A DNA stretch of 46,861 nt from Methanobacteriota archaeon. GTDB taxonomy: Archaea; Halobacteriota; Methanomicrobia; Methanomicrobiales; Methanomicrobiaceae. The position numbers were made by a program, and so were the translations under genes. The notes under the pieces were generated by a model. That model saw only the letters and a program-made list of their open reading frames with translations, searched no databases and was not told the DNA's origin. Position 1 is the stretch's first letter. Every line of letters begins with the position of its first letter. This document shows positions 40,396 to 46,861 of the stretch, piece by piece. The stretch covers positions 1 through 46,861 of the forward strand of contig JAEWWL010000011.1 in NCBI GenBank assembly GCA_023396365.1. The letters are read 5' to 3'.

Positions 40396-40584
40396 CTATG
40401 GATCTTTTTTATTGCTGCTTTGTGTAAGCTGGCCGGTTATCTGTTTTCTGATCTCTTTTATCTCTTCAAGAGCCTTGTCTCTTGTATCATAATCCCCTTT
40501 TTCGTGTGCAGCAGAGGCTATATCTGTTAACTGAATGAGCAAAGAAAAAGTATCTTTGTCTTCAAGGATCCGGGTTGAGATCAT
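40396..40584 (-). CDS. Small helical protein, function unknown
   Basis: A 62-residue acidic/polar protein predicted to be mostly two helices (ILEDKDTFSLLIQLTDIASAAHEKGDYDTRDKALEEIKEIRKQI). No motif is recognised. The codon pattern is sensible and the frame fills the space between endoQ and cfbB, but there is no clear Shine-Dalgarno site beyond a purine stretch upstream, so it could be spurious. If real, it is convergent with endoQ and lies 58 bp downstream of cfbB. Confidence 0.55.
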   Translation of the reverse strand: MISTRILEDKDTFSLLIQLTDIASAAHEKGDYDTRDKALEEIKEIRKQITGQLTQSSNKKDP

Positions 40585-40642
40585 CTCTTCTTTATTGAAT
40601 TAACAGATTAAATAAATAAATGTATTCCAGAAGAAAAAGAAA

Positions 40643-41974
40643 TTATTTTTCCAAAAGTGCTTTTGATACGAAATTTTCTGCAAATTTTTCAGAAAAATAT
40701 GCATGAGTGTAGCCTGCAAGAACATCATTTACATAAACACCGTCACGGCCGCTGTCTACTCCTATGCCCCGTGAAAGTTTTAATGCAAATCTGATGTCAT
40801 TTCCACAGTTTAATTTTGTATAATGAAATTCATGCCCGTTGTAGCAGATGTTTTTTGGAAGAATGCTTTTGTCTGTGCAGCACTTTGCAGTTACATACCC
40901 AAGCGCCTGAAAGCGGTTCATCTTTAAAGCATCCGCAGGAATTATGCCGCACATTCTGCCCTTATTTCCATCAGACTCCAGATTTTCGCAAAGATATGTA
41001 AGGCCGCCGCACTCGGCATAAATAACCATACCTGAGTCGGCTGCCTTTTTTATCTCTTCCCTGCATTTTGATGACTCAAGCTTTTTTAAATGAAGTTCGG
41101 GATAGCCCCCGCCAAAATAAAGGGCATCAGTTTTTGGAAGAGCATCTTCCATCGGGCTGAAGAAGATTAAATCTGCACCATACTTTCTAAGCCTGTCAAA
41201 ATTATCCTGGTAGTAAAAATTAAAAGCCTCATCAAAGGCTACACCAATTCTTACTGTCTTACCCTTATTATCAGATTTTTCTTCTGCGAAAAAATCTTCT
41301 TTGTGTTTTTCAGCTGAGATTTTTGCAATCTGAATTAATCCGTCAATATCAGCGTTCTCTTCGAGGATGTCTGCAAATTCAGACATTGCACTTGTTTCAT
41401 GAGCCATCTCAAGACCAAGATGCCGGCTTTTAACTGATTTTTCCCTGCTGTTTAAAATACATCCGTAAACTGGAATTTTCAGAGAGGGTTTTATCATCTC
41501 AAAATGTCTGCTGCTTCCAAGTCTGTTCAGGATTACTCCGGCAAGATTTACTTCCGGGTCAAAATTTTTAAAGCCAAGTGCAACCGCATTAACGCTTCTT
41601 GATGAGCCTTTTGCATCAATTACAAGAATTACAGGAGCATTTAAAATTTTAGAGACATGTGCAGTACTTCCAATGTCACAGCCCTCAAGACCGTCATACA
41701 TTCCCATAACACCTTCAATGACTGCAATATCAGCACCCCTGCAGGCGTTTTTGAATGTCTCTAAAACACCGGTCTCTCCCATCATGTATGGATCGAGATT
41801 TCTTGAGTTTCTTTTGCAGATTGCAGAATGATGCGAAGGATCAATAAAATCAGGCCCAATCTTAAATGGCTGGACCACCATACCTCTATTGACAAGGGCT
41901 GCCATAAGAGCGCCTGATATTGTTGTTTTTCCGCATCCGCTGTGCGTCCCTGCAATTATTATTGTTGGTATCAT
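40643..41974 (-). CDS. cfbB: Ni-sirohydrochlorin a,c-diamide synthase / cobyrinate a,c-diamide synthase
   Basis: A 443-residue CbiA-type amidotransferase. The N-terminal DTB-synthetase-like domain has the P-loop GTHSGCGKTTIS (about 9-20), KIGPDFIDPSHH, EGVMGMYDG and ILNRLGS. The C-terminal glutaminase-like domain has FGGGYPELH, YAECGGLTYLCE (nucleophile Cys) and GHEFHYTKL (His). In methanogens one such enzyme (CfbB) amidates Ni-sirohydrochlorin on the way to F430 and may also serve cobyrinate. It is the last gene before a divergent Co/Ni transporter, consistent with metal-cofactor supply. Whether it serves one or both substrates cannot be told here. Confidence 0.92.
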   Translation of the reverse strand: MIPTIIIAGTHSGCGKTTISGALMAALVNRGMVVQPFKIGPDFIDPSHHSAICKRNSRNLDPYMMGETGVLETFKNACRGADIAVIEGVMGMYDGLEGCDIGSTAHVSKILNAPVILVIDAKGSSRSVNAVALGFKNFDPEVNLAGVILNRLGSSRHFEMIKPSLKIPVYGCILNSREKSVKSRHLGLEMAHETSAMSEFADILEENADIDGLIQIAKISAEKHKEDFFAEEKSDNKGKTVRIGVAFDEAFNFYYQDNFDRLRKYGADLIFFSPMEDALPKTDALYFGGGYPELHLKKLESSKCREEIKKAADSGMVIYAECGGLTYLCENLESDGNKGRMCGIIPADALKMNRFQALGYVTAKCCTDKSILPKNICYNGHEFHYTKLNCGNDIRFALKLSRGIGVDSGRDGVYVNDVLAGYTHAYFSEKFAENFVSKALLEK

Positions 41975-42194
41975 ATCGGTACTCTTTTAATTATGCTTGA
42001 AATTCTGAATTCTATCCTATACAGATTCATCCTTTTGATATATTATAATATAATTTATTTGATTTAACAAAATTATATCTGATTCAAATAACCAAAATTA
42101 AATAGTAATAACTAAAATTATTTTTATAAAGCTGCCTGACACTTCAGGCCGCTTATTATTTTATTTACAGTTAATTAAAAGAGGTTTTTTCAAA
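41975..42194. promoter_or_regulatory. Divergent cfbB/cbiM regulatory region with two palindromes
   Basis: A 14-bp palindrome TATATTATAATATA occupies 42039-42052. TTTATAAA (42123-42130) is the best TATA box for cbiM. Just after it, GCCTGA-CACT-TCAGGC (42134-42149), extended by GC/GC beyond one mismatch, forms an inverted repeat over the expected transcription start. AAGAGGT (about 42179-42185) precedes the cbiM ATG by about nine nucleotides. No known archaeal cobalamin riboswitch class is recognised. Confidence 0.55.
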
Positions 42195-42893
42195 ATGCAT
42201 ATAATGGAAGGTTTTCTGCCATCACCCTGGTGGCAGATATGGTGGATTTTAGCACTCCCGTGTCTGATTTACGGGTTTTACAAACTAAAGATAATCTTAA
42301 GCGAAAACCGTGAGTATCTTCCGCTTCTTGGTGTTGCAGGCGGATTTATTTTTGTCCTCTCGGCTCTAAAGCTTCCGTCAGTTACAGGAAGCTGTTCACA
42401 TCCGACAGGAACGGCTCTCTCATCAATAACATTCGGGCCGTGGATAACTGCTGTGCTTGGATTTATTGTCCTGATATTTCAGGCGCTCTTCATTGCCCAC
42501 GGCGGACTTACAACTCTTGGCGCAAATGTAATGTCAATGGCAATTGCCGGCCCGCTTGTTGGATACTATGTATACAAAGGTCTTGAAAGAGCAAATGTAA
42601 ATTTCTTTGCAGCCATCTTTATTGCAGCATTTTTGTGCGATCTGATGACTTATGTTGTAACCTCACTTGAGCTTGCACTGGCATTTCCGGCAACAGCCGG
42701 AGGATTTGCAGCATCATTTGCAGCATTCCTGGGTGTTTTTGCATTAACGCAGGTTCCCCTTGCAATCATTGAAGGCCTTGTATTTGTCGTGATATTCAAG
42801 TACATCATAATGCTTAAGCCCGAAATTTTAGTTAAGCTTAAAGTTCTCTCTGAAGAAAAAATGAAAAAAGTTAAGGGGGCGCTTGAAGAATGA
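42195..42893 (+). CDS. cbiM: Cobalt (or nickel) ECF transporter S component CbiM
   Basis: A 232-residue membrane protein beginning MHIMEGFLP. The N-terminal Met-His-Ile-Met motif and its His2 supply metal ligands in this family. About seven helices follow, with FGPWITAVLGFIVLIFQALFIAHGGLTTLGANVMSMAIAGP and AFPATAGGFAASFAAFLGVFALTQVPLAIIEGL. The conserved HGGLTTLGAN segment marks CbiM/NikM. Presence of a separate CbiN favours cobalt, but nickel use is possible next to cfbB. It overlaps cbiN by 4 nt and is the first gene of cbiMNQO. Confidence 0.95.
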   Translation: MHIMEGFLPSPWWQIWWILALPCLIYGFYKLKIILSENREYLPLLGVAGGFIFVLSALKLPSVTGSCSHPTGTALSSITFGPWITAVLGFIVLIFQALFIAHGGLTTLGANVMSMAIAGPLVGYYVYKGLERANVNFFAAIFIAAFLCDLMTYVVTSLELALAFPATAGGFAASFAAFLGVFALTQVPLAIIEGLVFVVIFKYIIMLKPEILVKLKVLSEEKMKKVKGALEE

Positions 42894-43201
42894 AATACAA
42901 ATTTGAGATAATCACTGCTGTTGCAATAATAATATTCATCGGAATATTCCTCTATACCGATACACTTGTTCAGGCATCAGGCGAAGAAGGCTGGGGCGGA
43001 ACAGACGGTGTTGGATCAGAGATGCTTGAGGCACAGGGATATGAGCCCTGGATAGATAATTCAGACTACACCTTCACACCTCCGTCAGGAGAGATTGAGT
43101 CATGCCTGTTTGCGCTTCAGGGTGTAATCGGCGGACTTGCAATAGGATTTGTATTCGGCTCATGGGCAGCAGAAAGAAGATTTATGAAAAATCCTAACTA
43201 A
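42890..43201 (+). CDS. cbiN: Cobalt transport protein CbiN
   Basis: A 103-residue protein with two TM helices (about 7-25 and 75-94) around an extracytoplasmic loop with GWGGTDGVGSEMLEAQGYEPWIDN and the conserved PPSGEIESCLFALQGVIGG. CbiN assists metal loading of CbiM and marks the system as of the cobalt type. Start and stop are coupled to cbiM (ATGA overlap). It ends 17 bp before cbiQ. Confidence 0.94.
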   Translation: MKYKFEIITAVAIIIFIGIFLYTDTLVQASGEEGWGGTDGVGSEMLEAQGYEPWIDNSDYTFTPPSGEIESCLFALQGVIGGLAIGFVFGSWAAERRFMKNPN

Positions 43202-43218
43202 TTTTTTACATATATTAA

Positions 43219-44016
43219 ATGTATTATGAATTTTTAGAGGATATTGCCCGGACAAACAGGCTAAGAAGTGTTCATCCTGCAATTAAGCTCCTTACAGGTC
43301 TTGGCTGCATGCTGATATCAGTATCATCCAAAAGCGTAATAACACCTCTTCTTATCGCCATACTGCTTTTTTTTGCAGTTGTCTTTGTTGCAGGGATTAA
43401 TCCTTTTTTTTATCTGAAGCTTCTTTTTATCCCGGCAGGATTTGCAGTAATAAGTGTCATTGTAATTATTTTTATGAGAAACAGCGGGGACATACTGTTT
43501 AGCCTGCCTGTTTTTGACTTGTTTTTTATAAATATTTCAACAGGAAGCATCAACGAAGGCGCTTTGATTTTATCGCGTGTTTTAGGAGGCATGTGCTCTT
43601 TGTTTTTCATATCTCTTACAACACCCGTATCAGACACATTCGGACTTTTGGCAAAATGCAGGATTCCGCATGAGCTTATTGATCTTTCAATGCTCATATA
43701 CAGGTTCATCTTTGTATTCATCGAACAGGCGGTTTTGATTTACAATGCACAAAAGATGAGGCTTGGCTACACAAACTTAAAGGAAGGAATCAACAGCTTC
43801 GGGTATATGTCAGGAGCACTTTTTATGAACACCTGGAATACGGCTGAAAACTTAATTCTTGCAATGGATTCAAGATGCTACAACGGAAAATTTGCAGTGG
43901 ATGATGATGGCTTTACATTATCGCTTCCGCTTTTATTCGCAGTTTTGGCATTTCTTGCTTTACTTGCAGGCGTCTGTGTGACTACATCAGAATACACAAT
44001 TTTTTGCGGAGCTTAA
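43219..44016 (+). CDS. cbiQ: Cobalt ECF transporter transmembrane component CbiQ
   Basis: A 265-residue T component. Hydrophobic helices cluster at about 30-100, 110-135, 160-180 and 235-258, with the coupling stretch YNAQKMRLGYTNLKEGINSFGYMSG and AENLILAMDSRCYNGKFAV (the A-R/S-R-C-Y coupling motif near 219-225). It opens EFLEDIARTNRLRSVHPAIKLLTGL, the usual CbiQ start. It connects CbiMN to the ATPase CbiO, whose gene starts three bases later. Confidence 0.94.
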   Translation: MYYEFLEDIARTNRLRSVHPAIKLLTGLGCMLISVSSKSVITPLLIAILLFFAVVFVAGINPFFYLKLLFIPAGFAVISVIVIIFMRNSGDILFSLPVFDLFFINISTGSINEGALILSRVLGGMCSLFFISLTTPVSDTFGLLAKCRIPHELIDLSMLIYRFIFVFIEQAVLIYNAQKMRLGYTNLKEGINSFGYMSGALFMNTWNTAENLILAMDSRCYNGKFAVDDDGFTLSLPLLFAVLAFLALLAGVCVTTSEYTIFCGA

Positions 44017-44019
44017 GTA

Positions 44020-45183
44020 ATGACCGGAATAATAGAAATTAATAATTTAAGCTACAGGTATCCAAACGGCCCTTATGCTCTGAAAAATATTGACTTTAAA
44101 ATAGAAAAGGGTGAAAAGGTCGCTCTTGTAGGTCCTAACGGCGCCGGCAAATCAACACTGCTATTAATGCTCAACGGGATGCTAAAACCTGATTCAGGCG
44201 GGATTTTATTTTCAGGAGAACCTGTTTTATATGACAGAAAAAACCTTCGCGAGCTGAGAAGAAGGGTAGGATTTGTCTTTCAAAATCCCGATATGCAGAT
44301 TATTGCACCGACTGTTTTTCTGGATGCTGCATTCGGCCCTGTAAATCTCGGCATGTCAGATGAAGAGACAAAAGTGGCAGTCAGAGACGCCCTTTGTGCT
44401 GTGGGCTTAAAAGGTTTTGAGAAAAGGCCTCCGCATCAGCTCAGCGGCGGTGAGAAAAAACGGGTTGCAATGGCAGGGATTCTTGCTATGAATCCAGATG
44501 TTTTGGTCTTTGATGAGCCGACAAGCGCTCTTGACCCGGCAGGCTCACAGGATATAATGGAGCTTTTGGATGAGATGCACATGAATGGAAAAACAATTAT
44601 TATCTCCACTCATGATGTTGAGCTTGCATACCCGTGGGCAGATAAGGTAATACTTCTTTTTGATGGCGGCATTCTTGCACAGGGAACACCGGATGAGGTC
44701 TTCTATGATAAATCACTTGTAAAGATGGCAAAACTTTCAATGCCCTCTCTTCTTGAACTCTACGAAGAGCTTATTGAAAGAGGAATGCCAAAGTCAGAAA
44801 ACCTTCCAAAATCTGTTCTTGACATTGTACATCTCCTGCTTGTAAACAGCAGAAGTGAGACAAAAAATGATTCAAAAAGCTGCGGGATGATTTATCTTGC
44901 TGATGCTGACAATACACAGCCCGGCAGTATTGGAAGAATAATATCTGATAAGAATATAACAGCAGTTGGCGCAATGGGCTCAAAGGCAAAGCTCATGGCA
45001 GAAATTGAAGAGATAGAGCCTGATTTTACATACGGCGTCATCGATAAATGCCTCCTTAAATCAATAAACAATAAAAATTCCTTAATCATTACATCAGGCG
45101 GAATGATCAAAAGAGTTCATGACAGGATTTTTGAGTTCAACCGCGAAAGCATGAGAAATATCACAATTATTGATCTGAATTAA
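44020..45183 (+). CDS. cbiO: Cobalt ECF transporter ATPase CbiO with C-terminal extension
   Basis: A 387-residue ABC ATPase. Walker A is GPNGAGKST (about 38-46), Q-loop FQNPDMQIIAPTV, signature LSGGEKKRVAMAGI, Walker B VLVFDEPTSALD, and the switch His in ISTHDVE. After the normal end (about residue 275) about 110 extra residues follow, with an alpha-beta look: MIYLADADNTQPGSIGRIISDKNITAVGAMGSKAKLMAEI, FTYGVIDKCLLKSI, LIITSGGMIKRVHDRI. CbiO proteins are usually near 280 residues. The added domain is unidentified; it could sense a nucleotide or cobamide intermediate. It ends the operon. Confidence 0.94.
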   Translation: MTGIIEINNLSYRYPNGPYALKNIDFKIEKGEKVALVGPNGAGKSTLLLMLNGMLKPDSGGILFSGEPVLYDRKNLRELRRRVGFVFQNPDMQIIAPTVFLDAAFGPVNLGMSDEETKVAVRDALCAVGLKGFEKRPPHQLSGGEKKRVAMAGILAMNPDVLVFDEPTSALDPAGSQDIMELLDEMHMNGKTIIISTHDVELAYPWADKVILLFDGGILAQGTPDEVFYDKSLVKMAKLSMPSLLELYEELIERGMPKSENLPKSVLDIVHLLLVNSRSETKNDSKSCGMIYLADADNTQPGSIGRIISDKNITAVGAMGSKAKLMAEIEEIEPDFTYGVIDKCLLKSINNKNSLIITSGGMIKRVHDRIFEFNRESMRNITIIDLN

Positions 45184-45417
45184 AAAAAATCTGCAAAAAA
45201 TTACTTAATCCTATTATAGCACAATCGTATTATAGCACAAACTAAAATTTTAAAAAAAGCAGTCCATAAAAAAAAGATTTTAATAAAACCTTTTTTTTAA
45301 TTTTTTTAAAATTTTTATGCTTTTAAATTTAAATTTTTTAAACTTTTTTATTTTTTTAACTTTTTTATTTTTTTAACCTGACTTTGCCAGTGCAAAAAAA
45401 TAAGTGTGTTCTTAGTG
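45184..45417. other. AT-rich spacer: cbiO terminator tracts and left flank of the IS element
   Basis: This 234-bp gap has no gene. TATTATAGCACAA occurs twice at 45212-45224 and 45228-45240 (16-bp period). T-runs from about 45289 to 45372 could end cbiO transcription; the block TTTTTTTAACTTTTTTATTTT repeats. ACTTTGCCAGTGCAAAAAAATAAGTG just upstream of the transposase may belong to the insertion sequence, but its left end cannot be fixed without the right terminus. Confidence 0.5.
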
Positions 45418-46861
45418 ATGTTTGAATCGACAAAAATGCAGACAAAACTAAGAACCTATGAAATTGTGCCGAATGAAAATATATCTTTTCCTATTGGTAC
45501 CATATCAGCAGTTGGGAGTCTATACAATATTTTAAATTTTCCAGAGATTATTGGAAAACATAAGCGCAATGGAATTGACATCAATAAATTAGTCAAAGCA
45601 CTTGTTAGTTACAAGCTGAGTGAGAACTTCAGTATTAAAAAAGCTCATGAATGGATTAACAGGGACGAAGTTCTTGAAATATTTGATCTGGAATCATTTA
45701 GTGAAAGAACCCTTTACAGAGTACTTGAAGCAATTGGCGATAACAGGGAAGAAATCATATCAGATATTCAGGACGTTTTGTTTGAGAGATATAATTTTGA
45801 GCATACTGATATTAATCTGGATTGGACGAGCATTGTGCTTCATGGAAATGAAGCAAAACTAGGGAAATATGGTTACAGCCGGGATCACAGGCCTGATAAG
45901 AAGCAGATTACTGTTGGTGTGAGTGAACTTGCAGACCCGATTAATATTCCAATCGGCCTGACAATTGAACCTGGAAATACTAATGATCAGATTCATTTTT
46001 TGAAAACTTATTCACAGGTAGCAGGGAAATTAAAACCCGATTCTCTTGTTATTTTTGATAAAGGAGCAAACAGCATTAAAAATGCTGCAATGATTCGGGC
46101 AGATAACATGCAGTACATAACTGCAAAGAAACTGAATAAAAGTGACGACAAGATCATTGCAGAATTCTATTCATATAACCCTGAAGTAATCGATACTGAA
46201 AAGGGAGTTAAAGGAATTAAAATTATTAAACCTAACAGTATCAGTTATCTTTTCTTCTCAAAAAAGCTTCAGACTGAACAGCTTGAATCCAGAGCCAGAA
46301 AAGTCCTGAGGCAGATTAAAGAGGCAAAGGTAATACAGGAAAGCATTGATAAACACAAAAAACTTCCAAAACGATTCCGGATTAACAATTTCTTAATAGA
46401 GGTAGATTATTCTATCCAGACAAAACTTGTTGATCTATCAGAAGATGATGCGGTTAAACTGCTTGAAGAAAAAATAATAACTGGCAGGGAAGGATTTTTC
46501 TGCCTGAAATCAAGTAAAAATTTGACACTTTCTGAGGCTCTTTTGACTTACCGAAAAAAAGATTCAATTGAGAAGATATTTCATTCACTGAAGAATGAAA
46601 TTGAAATTAAACCGCTAAGAGTATGGACAGATAAAAGCATTTATGGAGCGTTAATCATAGGATTTATTGCCCAGTTGTTTGTTTCACTAATAAGATATGA
46701 AATACCTGAACTTAAGCATAAATCTACAAAATTCATCAAAAAATCATTATCGAATTTGACAGTTACCATAGATTCGTGGCAGCGAAAGACAAAAAAGTGG
46801 ATTTACTCAAACTTTGATGCCATCAACACTCTGATTTTAAGGCTAAACTGGGCAGTTTCAT
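45418..46861 (+). mobile_element. IS1634-type transposase gene, open to the window edge
   Basis: A single uninterrupted frame from ATG 45418 to the last base (481 codons, no stop). It was read directly from the sequence because it runs off the edge. The protein begins MFESTKMQTKLRTYEIVP and has an N-terminal helical DNA-binding region (KLVKALVSYKLSENFSIKKAHEWINRD, about 60-90). DDE catalytic elements follow: the first Asp in NLDWTSIVLHG, the second Asp in VIFDKGANSIKNAAMI, and the Glu in IEKIFHSLKNEIEIKPLRVWTD (a Y/F-x-x-K-x-E-type helix). This architecture fits IS1634 of the IS4 group, typical of methanogens. The C-terminus, stop and inverted repeats lie outside the window, and intactness is likely but unproven. 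Confidence 0.9.

Noticed and set aside
41975..42194. Cobalamin riboswitch before cbiM
   Set aside because: No B12-box-like conserved sequence is seen; the region is AT-rich with short palindromes only.
45620..45862. 80-residue reading frame inside the transposase
   Set aside because: The main transposase frame runs through it without a stop and has recognisable catalytic motifs; this is an off-frame shadow.
1..46861. tRNA, rRNA or 7S RNA genes
   Set aside because: No intergenic stretch shows a cloverleaf with a CCGGGTTC-like T arm; gaps are mostly homopolymeric A/T. A dedicated covariance search would be decisive.
1..46861. Phage, defence island or toxin-antitoxin cluster
   Set aside because: All recognised genes are housekeeping or metabolic except the terminal transposase; no restriction, Cas, Argonaute, BREX or similar motif was seen.

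Overview
The window looks like chromosome from a moderately AT-rich methanogenic euryarchaeon, most likely of the order Methanomicrobiales. This rests on glycerol-1-phosphate dehydrogenase, archaeal primase and GINS subunits, ribosomal proteins L44e and S27e, Nop10, aIF2-alpha, AglJ, archaeal SecD/SecF, a two-subunit pyruvate carboxylase and CfbB (coenzyme F430 synthesis). No species is claimed. I found no rRNA, tRNA or CRISPR array. The only mobile element is an IS1634-type transposase that runs off the right edge.

Layout. 1-9.4 kb: single genes and short pairs (PAS histidine kinase, ArfC riboflavin/F420-pathway reductase, lipoprotein, two-TM protein, ferritin, class I FBPase, Lsm plus wHTH, type IV pilin-like protein, DUF99, AglJ), separated by very AT-rich spacers that often carry short tandem repeats. 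9.4-12.7 kb, minus strand: secF-secD, then thioredoxin and a class II aldolase. 13.1-16.3 kb: two small methanogen proteins, then archease-rtcB with a translationally coupled unknown protein. 16.3-23.7 kb: a biotin block of DUF2111-birA, then bioY with two ECF ATPases and a T component, then pycB-pycA. A perfect BirA-type inverted repeat (TGTCAACC-N14-GGTTGACA) sits directly in front of bioY. 23.7-30.8 kb: aminotransferase, pyruvoyl arginine decarboxylase, a rubredoxin/pyruvate-oxidase-like fusion, ProS, SpoIIM-like and DUF63 membrane proteins.

30.8-40.4 kb: egsA, UPF0179 and an ADP-ribosylglycohydrolase, then a long co-directional run UPF0058-elp3-priS-gins51-rpl44e-rps27e-aIF2a-nop10-PAC2-endoQ. 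The run combines tRNA modification, replication priming, ribosome and initiation-factor genes, and DNA repair. Nop10 (52 codons) lies between aIF2-alpha and PAC2. 40.4-45.2 kb: CfbB on the minus strand, then the cobalt/nickel ECF transporter cbiMNQO, whose CbiO carries an extra C-terminal domain. 45.2 kb to the end: an AT-rich spacer and the transposase.

How the genes work together. BirA presumably both attaches biotin to PycB (Lys544 in EAMKM) and represses the biotin importer through the operator. PycAB supplies oxaloacetate. CbiMNQO plausibly supplies Co/Ni for cobamide and F430, next to CfbB, which amidates the F430 precursor. Many genes appear leaderless, with a TATA-like box about 27 nt before the start codon. 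Others have clear GGAGG/GGTGATC Shine-Dalgarno sites, which I used to correct several starts. All functional statements come from reading motifs and family knowledge; no database search was run.
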